This document shows, in pieces, positions 18,886 to 28,067 of a stretch of 64,000 bases of DNA. The stretch spans positions 447,714 to 511,713 of the forward strand of contig CAVTSO010000015.1 in NCBI GenBank assembly GCA_963737445.1, given 5' to 3'. The first letter of the stretch is position 1. Every line of letters begins with the position of its first letter. Under the pieces are notes generated by a model, which did no database searches, was not told the origin of the DNA, and saw only the letters and a program-made list of their open reading frames with translations. Source of the DNA: JAICYJ01 sp963737445. Lineage in GTDB: Bacteria > Actinomycetota > Thermoleophilia > Gaiellales > JAICJC01. A program made the position numbers and the translations under genes.

Positions 18886-20078
18886 GGGCGCCGCGGAGCG
18901 CACGCCCGGCCGTGGCCGCACTGGCCTGGTCGGCGACCATGCTGGCGCTGTTCGCGGCCAGCTCGGCGGCGATGTCCGCCTTCGACCTGGTGGCCGTGCT
19001 GGACGGTGTCAGCTTCTCGCTGATGCTGGTGTTCGCGGCCGTGATCGGCCTGCTGATCGCCCGCCACGACCCCGAACAGCCGGTCGGCTGGATCTTCAGC
19101 CTGTGTCCGGCGCTGGTCACCACCTCGATCGGCATGGGCAGCTGGGCGCACTGGGCGGCCGCCGACGCGCACCTGCCGGGCGCCGCCTGGGGGTTCTGGC
19201 TGGCGCTGTGGCCGTGGGCGGTGGGGCTGCTCGGGTTCATGCTGTTGCTGCCGCTGCTGTTTCCGGACGGCCGCCCGCCCAGCCACCGCTGGCGGTGGCT
19301 GCTTCGCGCCGACCTGGCCGTGATCGCGACCATGATCGCGGTGCTGATGGTGCAGCCGGTCACGGTCTCCGACGACGTGGGCGAGATCAGCAACCCTCTC
19401 GGCGTGTCCGGGGCCGACTCGGTGTGGGTGATCGCGCCGGTGGCGGCAACGGTGGTCGTGCTGATCCTGGTCGGGCTCGCCTCAGCCGTCGTCCGCTACC
19501 GGCGGTCGGCCGGGATCGAGCGGCTGCAGATGCGCGAGGTGCTGTGGGCGGCGGTGCTGACGGTGGTTGGCTTCGTACTGATCTCGGTGCTGGGCGGGGG
19601 CGAGTTCCTCTACAACCTCGACTATCTGCTGATCCCCACCGCCGTCGGCCTGGCCATGCTGCGCTACCGGCTCTACGACGTCGACGTGATCATCCGCCGC
19701 ACGCTCACCTACGCGGCGCTGGTGGCGACGCTGGCCGTCATCTACCTGAGCGGCATCGCCCTGATCGGGGGGCTGCTGCGCAACCTGGCGGGCCAGTCGA
19801 ACGCGCTGGCGGTGACGCTCTCGACTCTGGCGGTGGCGGCCGCCTTCCAGCCGCTGCGGGAGCGTATCCGGACGATCGTCGACCGTCGCTTCAACCGCGC
19901 CGCCTATGACGGCCGCGCCGCGGTCGACGCCTTCAGCGGCCGCCTGCGCGAGCAGATCGACCTGGACGCGCTATCGCAGGAGCTGCTGGAGACGGTGTCG
20001 AGCACGCTGCAGCCAGCCCAGGCCAGCCTCTGGCTGCGCCCCGTAACGATGCCGGAACGGCTGGACGGTACACCTTGA
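18882..20078 (+). CDS. Multi-pass membrane sensor protein, second paralogue
   Basis: A 398-residue paralogue of the preceding protein with the same layout: hydrophobic helices (WSATMLALFAASSAAMSAF, LMLLLPLLFPDGRPPS), the RYRLYDVDVIIRRTLTY motif, FQPLRERIRTIVDRRFNRAA and AFSGRLREQIDLDALSQELL. It ends at QAQASLWLRP just where a GAF domain would start in a full-length sensor, and the next gene begins inside a GAF-like segment. This suggests a sensor split into separate chains that work together. The ATG at 18882 overlaps the previous stop (ATGA), and its own end overlaps the SpoIIE gene start by 4 bp. Ligand unknown. Confidence 0.75.
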   Translation: MRAPRSARPAVAALAWSATMLALFAASSAAMSAFDLVAVLDGVSFSLMLVFAAVIGLLIARHDPEQPVGWIFSLCPALVTTSIGMGSWAHWAAADAHLPGAAWGFWLALWPWAVGLLGFMLLLPLLFPDGRPPSHRWRWLLRADLAVIATMIAVLMVQPVTVSDDVGEISNPLGVSGADSVWVIAPVAATVVVLILVGLASAVVRYRRSAGIERLQMREVLWAAVLTVVGFVLISVLGGGEFLYNLDYLLIPTAVGLAMLRYRLYDVDVIIRRTLTYAALVATLAVIYLSGIALIGGLLRNLAGQSNALAVTLSTLAVAAAFQPLRERIRTIVDRRFNRAAYDGRAAVDAFSGRLREQIDLDALSQELLETVSSTLQPAQASLWLRPVTMPERLDGTP

Positions 20079-21667
20079 GCATGAGCACGATCACCCACAG
20101 CCTGCGCCGCGTGATCTTCCGAAGCGGCGCCCCGCGCGCGGTCGCGGTGGCGGACGACGCGCCGGTCGCCGTCACGCAGCCGCAGCCGGGCGGGCTCGAG
20201 ATCGCGCCCAACGATCCCATCATCGGCTACTTCCAGAGCGCCGTCGGCGCCGTCGACATCGACGGCCTCGAGCTCGACTCGCCGGCCCTGGACGAGCTGC
20301 GCGCGGCCGGCGTCAAGCTGGTGGTGCCGCTGGTCACCCAGGGCGAGCTGATCGGCCTGCTCAACCTCGGCCCGCGGCTGTCCGAGCAGGACTACTCGGG
20401 CGAGGACCGGCGGCTCTTGGAGAGCCTGGCCGCGCAGGCGGCGCCAGCGGTGCGGGTCGGACAGCTGGTGCGCGAACAGGAGGCCGAGGTCCGAAGCCGC
20501 GAGCGGCTGGAGCCGAACTGGCGGTCGCTCGCCTGATCCAGCAGAACTTCCTGCCCCGGCAGGTGCCGCAGATGCAGGGCTGGGCGGTGGCCGCCGACTA
20601 CCGGCCGGCGCGCGAGGTGGGCGGCGACTTCTACGACTTCATCGATCTGCCCGACGGCCGGCTCGGGATCGTGATCGGCGACGTCACCGACAAGGGCGTG
20701 CCGGCGGCGCTGGTGATGGCCGCCACGCGCAGCGTGCTGCGCGCCTCCGCCCAGCGCCTGATCGAGCCGAGCGCGGTGCTGGAGCGGGTGAACGAACACC
20801 TCTGCCCGGACATCCCCGAGAACATGTTCGTGACCTGCCTCTACGGCGTGCTGGAGCCGGCCAGCGGCCGGCTGGTGTTCGCCAACGCCGGCCACAACCT
20901 GCCGCTGGTCGCGCTCGACGGCGCCACCAGCGAGCTGCGCGCACGGGGGATGCCGCTGGGCCTGATGCCGGGCATGAGCTACGAGGAGACGGAGGCGCGG
21001 CTGCAGCCGGGAGCGCAGCTGCTGCTCTATTCGGACGGGATCACCGAGGCCCACGATCCGGGCCGCGAGATGTTCGGCGGCCCCCGCTTGGCCGCCGCCA
21101 TGGCCGAGGCCGGCGGTGGCGACGGCGGACGCCTGATCAGCACCCTACTGGAGCGGCTGCGCGACTTCACCGCCGCCGCCGCCGAACAGGAGGACGACAT
21201 CACGCTGGTGGCGATCCGGCGGATGCCGGCCGCCGCCGAGCTGGCCGACTTCCGGCTCGAGAGCGCACCCGGCAACGAGCGCGAGGCGATCGCACGGGTC
21301 GAGCTGGCGTTGGCCGGCGAGGGCCTGGAGCAGGCCCGACTGGAGCGGCTGAAGACGGCGGTGGCCGAGGCAACCATGAACGCGATGGAGCACGGCAACG
21401 GCTTCGACCCGGAGCGGCCGGTACGGCTGACGGTGCTGGCCTCGGCGGCCGAGGTGCGCGTCTGCATCAGCGATCACGGCCTCGGTCAGGGCGACCTGCG
21501 AGGCGGCACCGCGGCCCGACCTCGACGCCAAGCTGGCCGGCGAGCAGACGCCGCGCGGCTGGGGCCTGTTCCTGATCCGAAACATGGTCGACGAGCTGCA
21601 CGAGCACGGCGACGACGACACCCACACGGTGGAGCTGGTGCTGCACCGAGATGCGAGGAGGCAATGA
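20075..21667 (+). CDS. GAF-SpoIIE phosphatase-HATPase protein, two frame slips
   Basis: Read through two single-base slips (about 20510 and 21505), this is one protein of about 530 residues. It has a partial GAF domain (VKLVVPLVTQGELIGLLNLG, then EDRRLLESLAAQAAPAV), a linker helix, and a PP2C/SpoIIE phosphatase from AREVGGDFYDFIDLPDGRLG through VIGDVTDKGVPAAL to QEDDITLVAIRR. An RsbW-like HATPase domain follows (NAMEHGNGF, then SDHGLGQGDL, and after the slip WGLFLIRNMVDELHEHG). The phosphatase should dephosphorylate, and the kinase-like domain phosphorylate or bind, STAS partners encoded next. Because every motif is intact on both sides of the slips, I type it as a gene rather than a relic. 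Confidence 0.75.
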
Positions 21668-22020
21668 TGGCAACCACGCTCGAGGCGCGGGTGCTGCGGG
21701 GCGATGGCATCGCCACCATCACCCTGGCCGGCGACGTCGACGGCGGTGCCCGCGAGGCGCTCGACGCCGCCTACACCGAGGCGGCGGGCGTCGCCACGCT
21801 GCTGCTCGACTTCGGCGACGTGGCCTATATCAACTCCACCGGCATCGCCCTGATCGTGGGCCTGCTCGGCCGGGCACGGGCCGACGGCGTCGCGGTCGCC
21901 GCCTGCCGGCTGTCCGACCACTACCGGCAGATCTTCGAGATCACCCGGCTGTCCGACTTCATGTCCATCCACGCCGACGAGCGCAGCGCTCGCGCGGCCA
22001 CGCAAGGAGGTGCACGATGA
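21664..22020 (+). CDS. STAS-domain anti-sigma factor antagonist, first copy
   Basis: A 118-residue single STAS domain: GIATITLAGDVDGGAREALD, then VATLLLDFGDVAYINSTGIA with the phosphorylatable Ser in the NSTG loop, then LSDHYRQIFEITRLSDFM. In partner switching, the unphosphorylated form binds and removes an anti-sigma or HATPase kinase. Its neighbours, a SpoIIE phosphatase/HATPase protein and a second STAS protein, supply the switch. CGAGGAGG precedes the ATG at 21664, which overlaps the preceding stop. The next gene overlaps it as ATGA. The controlled sigma factor is not in this window. Confidence 0.9.
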   Translation: MMATTLEARVLRGDGIATITLAGDVDGGAREALDAAYTEAAGVATLLLDFGDVAYINSTGIALIVGLLGRARADGVAVAACRLSDHYRQIFEITRLSDFMSIHADERSARAATQGGAR

Positions 22021-22368
22021 CCGAGACGACCGTATCGATGACGGTGCGCACGCCGTCCGACGCGATCAGCGTGATCGACATCGACGGCGAGATCACAGCC
22101 GCCAGCAGAGCCGGCCCTGATGGACGCCTACGGGCGCGCCAGCGGGGAGCGTACGCGGCGGGTGGTGCTCAACTTCAGCGGCCTCGAGTACATGAACTCG
22201 AGCGGGATCGGTCTGCTGGTGACGCTGCTGGTGCGGGCCAACCGCAACCACCAGCGGCTGCTGGCCTTCGGCCTCACCGACCACTACCGCCAGATCTTCG
22301 AGCTGACGCGGCTGGACGAGGCGATCGGCATCCACGACGACGAGGCGGCCGCGCTGGCCGCCGCCTGA
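22017..22368 (+). CDS. STAS-domain protein, second copy, one frame slip
   Basis: The first 32 codons (VRTPSDAISVIDIDGEITAA) are in one frame and the rest, from EPALMDAYGRASGERTRRV, in another; a single-base slip near 22104 joins them. The completed protein of about 117 residues is a STAS domain with VVLNFSGLEYMNSSGIGLLV (Ser in the NSSG loop) and LTDHYRQIFELTRLDEAIGI. It is similar to the preceding STAS protein, so the pair probably arose by duplication. A good AGGAGGT precedes the ATG at 22017. Likely an antagonist or scaffold in the same partner switch. Confidence 0.75.
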
Positions 22369-22394
22369 CCCACACGTCCTGAGAGGAGCACACC

Positions 22395-23128
22395 ATGAGC
22401 GGTTCACACACCGATGGCGACGCCTGGGCAAAGCCGGTCGAGCGGCTGGCGGTGAACGGGGTCGAGCCCGGCGGCGCGGGCATCAACGTGGCAGGCAGGC
22501 GGCCGACCTCGCCGGTGCAGGGCTTCGGCCGCATGTGGCAGAAGACCTACCGGGTGCGGCTGGCCGGCAGCGAGGCGACCCCGGCCGACGTGATCGCGGT
22601 CTGGAAGCGCGACTTCCCCAGCTTCTGGCCGAAGGGCAACCGCTTCTTTGCGCCGCTGGCTGGGATCGCACCGGGCGAGGTGGCGGTGCTCGACCTGAGC
22701 ATGCCCGGCCGGATCAGCTCTCGACCGGTGTGCTGGTGATGTACGCCGATGAGGAGTCGTTCACGCTGATGACGCCACAGGGCCACATGTTCGCCGGCTG
22801 GATCACGTTCAGCGCCTACCCCCAGGACGGGGCCACGGTGGCGCAGACGCAAGTGCTGATGCGCGCCTCCGACCCGCTGTATGAGGTGGGCATGACCATG
22901 GGCGGCCACCGCCAGGAGGATCGCCACTGGGAGCACACGCTGCGCTCGCTGGCCGCGTCGTTCGGGGTGGAGGGCGAGGTCGCTACCGAGACCGTCTGCG
23001 TGGATCGCCGCCGCCAGTGGGGCAACGCCGGCAACGTCTGGCACAACGCCGGCATCCGCTCCGGCATGCACACGGCGGCGGCGCCGGTCAGGTTCGCCAC
23101 CCGACCGTTCCGGCGTGGCGGCGGCTGA
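22395..23128 (+). CDS. DUF1990-like (UPF0548) protein, one frame slip
   Basis: The N-terminal part reads MWQKTYRVRLAGSEATPADV, AVWKRDFPSFWPKGNRFFAP and GEVAVLDLSMPGRI. After a single-base slip near 22707 it continues as LSTGVLVMYADEESFTLMTP, HMFAGWITFSAYPQDG and VGMTMGGHRQEDRHWEHTLR. The ESFTLMTPxGHxFAGWITFSA segment resembles DUF1990/UPF0548, a SRPBCC-related fold without known function. Joined, it is about 244 residues. GAGAGGAG precedes the ATG at 22395. It follows the STAS genes in the same operon; why it is there is not clear. Confidence 0.6.
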
Positions 23129-24548
23129 CGTCGACGCGGTCGTCGTCGGCTCCGGCCCCAACGGGCTGGCCGCCGCCATCACGCTCGCCCGCGCCGGCCG
23201 CTCGGTGCGGGTGCTGGAAGCCGCCGAGCAGATCGGCGGCGGCACCCGCACCGGGCAGTTGACGCTGCCCGGCTTCCGGCACGACGTCTGCTCGGCCGTG
23301 CACCCGCTGGCCATCGCGTCGCCGGTGCTGCAGGCGCTGACCTTGGCCAAGCACGGCTGCGAGTTCGTGCAGCCGGAGATCCCGCTCGCGCACCCGCTCG
23401 ACGGCGGCTACGCCGGCGTGTTGCACCGATCGATCAGCGAGACGGCCGAGGGGCTGGGCGCCGACGCCGCCGCCTACCGCGCGCTGATGGAGCCGACCGT
23501 GCGCGACTGGGAGGGCATCATCAGCGACAACATGATGGCGCCGGTGCCGCGGATCCCTCGCCACCCGCGCGCCACGACCCGGTTCGGGCTGCTGGCGCTG
23601 CGGCCGGCGACGCGGCTGGCACGCTCGCGCTTCCAGACCGAGGCGGCGCGGGCGCTGTTTGCCGGCAGCGCCGCCCACGCCATGCAGCCGCTCGGACAGC
23701 CCGGCACCGCCGCGTTCGGGCTGGTGCTGAACATGCTCGGCCACGCCGTCGGGTGGCCGGTCGCGCGCGGCGGCTCACAGGCGATCGCTGATGCAATGGC
23801 GTCGCTGCTGCGGTCGCTGGGCGGCGAGATCGAGACCGGCCGCCAGGTGACGTCGATGGCCGACCTGCTGGGCCCGCGGGCGGTGCTGTTCGACGTGCCC
23901 CCGCGCCTGGTAGAGGGCATCGCCGCAGAAGCGCTGCCCGGCCGCTACCGGCGCGCGCTGCGTGGCTTCCGCTACGGGCCGGGCGTCTTCAAGATCGACT
24001 ACGCGCTCAGCGAGCCGGTGCCGTGGGCGGCCGAGCCGTGCCGGCGGGCCGGCACCGTGCACGTGGGCGGCGGCCTCGACGAGCTGGTGGCGTCGGAATC
24101 GGCGGTCGCAGCCGGCCGGCCTGCCGAGCGGCCGTTCGTGCTGGTTGCCCAGCAGAGCCTGGTCGACCCCTCCCGCGCGCCCGAGGGCAAGCACACGCTG
24201 TGGGCCTATTGCCACGTCCCCAACGGTTCCGACGCCGACATGACCGAGACGATCGACCGACAGCTGGAGCGGTTCGCGCCCGGATTCCGGGATGTCGTGC
24301 TGGCCCGCCACACCATGAACGCGTGTGAGGTGGAGGCTTACAACCCGAGCTACGTGGGCGGCGACATCAACAGCGGCGCCGCCGACCTGCGCCAGTTGGT
24401 GCGGCGGCCGTCTCTTCGCTGGGTGCCTTCGACCACGCCCAACCCGCGACTGCTGTTGTGTGGCGCATCGACGCCGCCGGGCGGCGGGGTGCACGGGATA
24501 TGTGGGTACGCGGCCGCGCGGGCGGCGTTGCGGGGGGTGCTGAAGTAG
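23115..24548 (+). CDS. FAD-dependent oxidoreductase (phytoene desaturase/PYROXD2-like)
   Basis: A 477-residue flavoprotein. The dinucleotide-binding motif VVVGSGPNGLAAAITLARAG (residues about 9-28) is followed by VLEAAEQIGGGTRT, and the C-terminus carries the FAD-binding end motif LLLCGASTPPGGGVHGICGY. The middle has GWPVARGGSQAIADAMASLL, the conserved substrate-side segment of the family that includes phytoene desaturases and PYROXD2. Substrate is unknown; carotenoid chemistry is possible but no other carotenoid gene is seen. The GTG start at 23115 overlaps the preceding gene by 14 bp, so it is probably in the same operon. Confidence 0.85.
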   Translation: MAAADVDAVVVGSGPNGLAAAITLARAGRSVRVLEAAEQIGGGTRTGQLTLPGFRHDVCSAVHPLAIASPVLQALTLAKHGCEFVQPEIPLAHPLDGGYAGVLHRSISETAEGLGADAAAYRALMEPTVRDWEGIISDNMMAPVPRIPRHPRATTRFGLLALRPATRLARSRFQTEAARALFAGSAAHAMQPLGQPGTAAFGLVLNMLGHAVGWPVARGGSQAIADAMASLLRSLGGEIETGRQVTSMADLLGPRAVLFDVPPRLVEGIAAEALPGRYRRALRGFRYGPGVFKIDYALSEPVPWAAEPCRRAGTVHVGGGLDELVASESAVAAGRPAERPFVLVAQQSLVDPSRAPEGKHTLWAYCHVPNGSDADMTETIDRQLERFAPGFRDVVLARHTMNACEVEAYNPSYVGGDINSGAADLRQLVRRPSLRWVPSTTPNPRLLLCGASTPPGGGVHGICGYAAARAALRGVLK

Positions 24549-24707
24549 GCCGCCAATGGACTCCGGGCCGTTGGGTCGGCGCGGTATCGTGACGTAGGCG
24601 TCGAGCACCCGGCAGGTTTGGCGCCACGATGATCGGAGGGAACCCTTCGCGAAGCGGTTCTACCACCGGTCATCCGTGAACACGACGCCACACGACAGGG
24701 GGACGAC

Positions 24708-25454
24708 GTGACAGAACACACGATCGGCACGCAGGAGCAGTGGCAAACGCAGCGCGACGAGCTGCTGAAGCAGGAGAAGGAGCTGACCCGCCGCAGCGAC
24801 GAGCTGGCGGCGAAGCGGCGCCGGCTGCCGTGGGTGGCGGTGGAGAAGGACTACCGCTTCGACACCGAGCGGGGGACGCAGGGCCTCGCCGACCTGTTCG
24901 ACGGCCGCGGCCAGCTCATGGTCTACCACTTCATGTTCGGGCCCTCCTACGAGGCGGGATGCCCGGTCTGCACCTCGATCGCGGACACGCTGGCCGTCCA
25001 GGTGCCGCACCTCAAGGCCAGGGACACCACCCTGATCCTTGCGTCCCGCGGGCCGCTCGCGAAGCTGATCGCCTACAGGAAGCGGATGGGCTGGGACATC
25101 GACTGGGTGTCGAGCGCCGGCAGCGACTTCAACCGCGACATCGGCTTCCTACACACGGAGGAGGAGCTGCGGCCGTTCCTGGCAGGCGAGATTCCCGCCA
25201 CGGTCGTCCAGAACGCCGAGATGTGCGGCACCACCGCCCGCGGCTACGTCGCGGAGGGGCCGGGCCTGAGCGTGTACACGCTCGCGGACGGGGTCGTCTA
25301 CCGGACATACATCAGCACCGCGCGCGGCCTCGAGCTCGCGATGCCCTACTACGCCCTGCTCGACCGCACGCCGAAGGGTCGCGACGAGCACCCCGGCACG
25401 CCGCTCTGGCTGCGCCGCCACGACGAGTACGAATCGAGCGTGGCGGCGGTCTGA
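24708..25454 (+). CDS. DUF899 thioredoxin-like protein, first of a tandem pair
   Basis: A 248-residue DUF899 protein. An N-terminal charged helix (WQTQRDELLKQEKELTRRSD) leads into the family motif RRLPWVAVEKDYRFDTERG, then LADLFDGRGQLMVYHFMFGP, a Cys-Pro-x-Cys site in GCPVCTSIADTLA and the strand DTTLILASRGPLAKLIAYRK. The fold is thioredoxin-like and the CPxC suggests redox activity, but the biochemical role is unknown. The GTG at 24708 begins the conserved N-terminus. A paralogue follows 50 bp downstream, so the two probably form one transcription unit. Confidence 0.85.
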   Translation: MTEHTIGTQEQWQTQRDELLKQEKELTRRSDELAAKRRRLPWVAVEKDYRFDTERGTQGLADLFDGRGQLMVYHFMFGPSYEAGCPVCTSIADTLAVQVPHLKARDTTLILASRGPLAKLIAYRKRMGWDIDWVSSAGSDFNRDIGFLHTEEELRPFLAGEIPATVVQNAEMCGTTARGYVAEGPGLSVYTLADGVVYRTYISTARGLELAMPYYALLDRTPKGRDEHPGTPLWLRRHDEYESSVAAV

Positions 25455-25504
25455 CCGGCTTTGGGGTATCACTGCAGTCGGCAGTTCAACAGGAGGTGGA
25501 TGAG

Positions 25505-26242
25505 ATGCCCGAGCACGCGATCGGAACTCGCGAGGAATGGCAGGCGGCCCGAAACGAGCTGGCGAAGCTCGAGGCCGAGCAGGCAGAGCGAAACCGGGAG
25601 GTCCACGAGAAGCGGCTGGCGCTGCCCTGGGTGCCGGTCGAAAAGCAGTACCAGTTCGACACCGAGGACGGCAAGAAGACGCTGGCCGAGCTGTTCGACG
25701 GGCGCTCGCAGCTGCTTGCCTACAACGTCATGTTCGGGCCCGACTACACGCTCGGCGCCTGCCCGGGTTGCACCAGCCTGGCCGACGGACTCGACGGCAC
25801 GCTGGTGCATCTGAACCACAACGACATCACGCTGATCTGCTTCTCGCGGGCTCCGATCGATCGATTGGCGGCCTACAAGCAGCGGATGGGCTGGGAGTTC
25901 CCGTACGTCTCAACCTACAACACCGACTTCGCATTCGACTTCGGCCTGGCGCTGACGGAGGAGCAGGCTCAGGGCATCCCCGAGGTCAGGGACATGACCG
26001 AGAACCCGCCCGAGTGGCTCGAGGAGTGGGCGGGCCAGGTCGGGGCCGACCTGAAGGACGGGCTGCGCGAGAACCCGAGCTGGATCGCCTTCGCACGCGA
26101 GAACGGCACCGTTTACCACACTTACACCGTGTCGGCCCCCGACCCGTTCGTGGCGCCGTACTTCAGCTTCCTGGCGGAGCGAACACCGAAGAAGGGACCG
26201 GACGAGCCGCGGTCGTTCCGAAAGGACGAGTACCCGGCCTGA
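25505..26242 (+). CDS. DUF899 thioredoxin-like protein, second of a tandem pair
   Basis: A 245-residue paralogue of the preceding protein: WQAARNELAKLEAEQAERNR, LALPWVPVEKQYQFDTEDG, LAELFDGRSQLLAYNVMFGP, the CPxC site in ACPGCTSLADGLD and ITLICFSRAPIDRLAAYKQR. It has a perfect Shine-Dalgarno, AGGAGGT at 25491, 7 bases before the ATG. The central region has diverged: it has an insertion around ENPPEWLEEWAGQVGADL and lacks the ATVVQNAEMCGTT segment of its twin, so the two may prefer different partners. Role unknown. Confidence 0.85.
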   Translation: MPEHAIGTREEWQAARNELAKLEAEQAERNREVHEKRLALPWVPVEKQYQFDTEDGKKTLAELFDGRSQLLAYNVMFGPDYTLGACPGCTSLADGLDGTLVHLNHNDITLICFSRAPIDRLAAYKQRMGWEFPYVSTYNTDFAFDFGLALTEEQAQGIPEVRDMTENPPEWLEEWAGQVGADLKDGLRENPSWIAFARENGTVYHTYTVSAPDPFVAPYFSFLAERTPKKGPDEPRSFRKDEYPA

Positions 26243-26343
26243 CGCCGGGAAGCACATACACGATCTGAACACGGACGGATGTTGACTTACCTCTCGCATC
26301 GGGGTACACCTGCACCTGGCTGGCGGCTCCGGAGGAGAGTTCC

Positions 26344-27810
26344 ATGAGAGGCGAGTTTCAAGCGTGGCGTCGAGCTGTCGCGCTCGCGGCCATGGGTCTG
26401 ATCGTCGCGGCCGGGACGGCCGAGGCGAACGCACCGCTGACACGGGTGAGCTCCGACCCGTACACGAATCCGAGCAGCCAGCATGCGACCGAACTCGAGC
26501 CTGACACGTTTGCCCACCACGGCACCGTCGTCTCGGCATTCCAGGTCGGCCGCTTCTTCGACGGCGGGGCGAGCGACATCGGCGTCGTCCGTTCCGGCGA
26601 CGGCGGTGCCACCTGGGACGCACCCGGCTTCCTGCACGACACATTCAACTCCGGCGACGCGTCCAGCCCGTACGAGCGCGTCAGCGACGCGAGCGTCGCC
26701 TACGACCGCGCGCACGGCGTCTGGATCGTCTCGTCGATCCCGATCCTGCCGAACGGGGTCGTGCCGACCGTGCTGTTCAACCGCTCGACCGACGACGGCC
26801 GCACCTGGGGGTCCGCAATCAGCATGCCGCCGCCCGTCTCGAACTCGATCAGCCTCGACAAGAACTGGACGACCTGCGACAACCATCCGTCCAGCCGGTT
26901 CTACGGCCACTGCTACACCGAGCTCGACAACTTCGGCGACGGTGACCTGGAGCTGATGTCGACCTCGACCGACGGCGGGCGCACGTGGAGCGTCCCGATT
27001 CGCACGGACGGAAACGACAAGGGCGTCGGCGGCCAGCCGGTCATGCAGCCGAGCGGCCGCGTGGTCGTCCCATTCGAGAGCCTGAACGGCACGATCTCGG
27101 CTTTCCACTCCGACAACGGCGGGGTATCCTGGAGCCGCGGGTTCAAGGTTTCCGGGATCCGCTTCCACGGAGTCGCGGGTGGCCTGCGCACGAGCCCGCT
27201 CCCGACCGCCGAGATCGCCGGCGACGGGACGATCTACGTGGCGTGGGAGGACTGCCGCTTCCGGAAGAAGTGCCCGGCCAACGACATCGTGTTCTCGAAG
27301 TCGTCCGACGGAGTCACCTGGACCGACCCGGCCCGCGTGCCGATCGACCCGGTGACGAGCAGCGCCGACCACTTCATCCCGGGCCTGGCCGTCGACCCGA
27401 CGACCTCCGGCGCCGGCACGCACCTGGCGCTGACGTACTACTTCTATCCCAACGCCAACTGCGGCGGCGCGTGCCGCCTTGACGTTGGCTACATCTCGTC
27501 GCCGGACGGCGGCGCTCACTGGGGTGACGCGAGGCAGCTTGCCGGGCCGATGGGGCTCAGCCAGATCGCGAACACCTCACAGGGCCCGATGACCGGCGAC
27601 TATATCTCGACCTCGTTCTCGGGCGGCATGGCGACGACGTTGTTCGCGGTCGGCCGCGACGCGACGACGGCCGCGTTCAACGAGGCCATGTACTCCCCGG
27701 GCCGCCTGCCGGTCGCGAGCCTGGCGCAGGCGATACACCTAGCGAGCATCACCGGCGCGTTTGGCGCGGTCGGCACCGGCGAGACGCACCATGCGCTGAG
27801 GGTCGACTGA
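26344..27810 (+). CDS. Exported BNR-repeat (sialidase-like) protein
   Basis: A 488-residue protein with a signal peptide (AVALAAMGLIVAAGTAEANA, cleavage after about residue 29). The mature part has Asp-box blades: VRSGDGGATWDAPGF, NRSTDDGRTWGSAIS, TSTDGGRTWSVPI, HSDNGGVSWSRGF, SKSSDGVTWTDPA and SSPDGGAHWGDARQ, giving a six-bladed propeller. Asp boxes occur in sialidases but also in many secreted proteins, and I cannot see a full sialidase Arg triad, so enzymatic activity is open. GGAGGAG precedes the ATG. A remnant of a related gene lies at 8910-9168. Confidence 0.8.
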   Translation: MRGEFQAWRRAVALAAMGLIVAAGTAEANAPLTRVSSDPYTNPSSQHATELEPDTFAHHGTVVSAFQVGRFFDGGASDIGVVRSGDGGATWDAPGFLHDTFNSGDASSPYERVSDASVAYDRAHGVWIVSSIPILPNGVVPTVLFNRSTDDGRTWGSAISMPPPVSNSISLDKNWTTCDNHPSSRFYGHCYTELDNFGDGDLELMSTSTDGGRTWSVPIRTDGNDKGVGGQPVMQPSGRVVVPFESLNGTISAFHSDNGGVSWSRGFKVSGIRFHGVAGGLRTSPLPTAEIAGDGTIYVAWEDCRFRKKCPANDIVFSKSSDGVTWTDPARVPIDPVTSSADHFIPGLAVDPTTSGAGTHLALTYYFYPNANCGGACRLDVGYISSPDGGAHWGDARQLAGPMGLSQIANTSQGPMTGDYISTSFSGGMATTLFAVGRDATTAAFNEAMYSPGRLPVASLAQAIHLASITGAFGAVGTGETHHALRVD

Positions 27811-28067
27811 CGGAAGCGGGGCGCGTGCTCGCAGCGCGCAAGCCTCGCGTTTCGTCGATCGACCGAAGCCTTGCGGCATAGGGCCGTTGAACTGGGAGCC
27901 GCACGATTCACGTGTGTTCGGGTTCCTACGAGACCTACGATGCCGACGGTCTCGCGCGCGTACTCAGCAGCGAAGGACGGTCGCGGCTCATCCGGCGCGT
28001 CGAGCAGCTGCCGCACGATTAGACGACCCAAGGAGATGCCGAGCCGCGAAGCAACGGCCGCCAGTGG

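Noticed and set aside
24549..24707. Small palindrome CTTCGCGAAG before the DUF899 pair
   Set aside because: Ten bases only and a common GC-rich pattern; no extra evidence for a regulatory role.
27811..28067. Short open frames between the BNR gene and the broken ligase
   Set aside because: Protein-like stretches occur on both strands but none has a start with a ribosome-binding site or a known motif.
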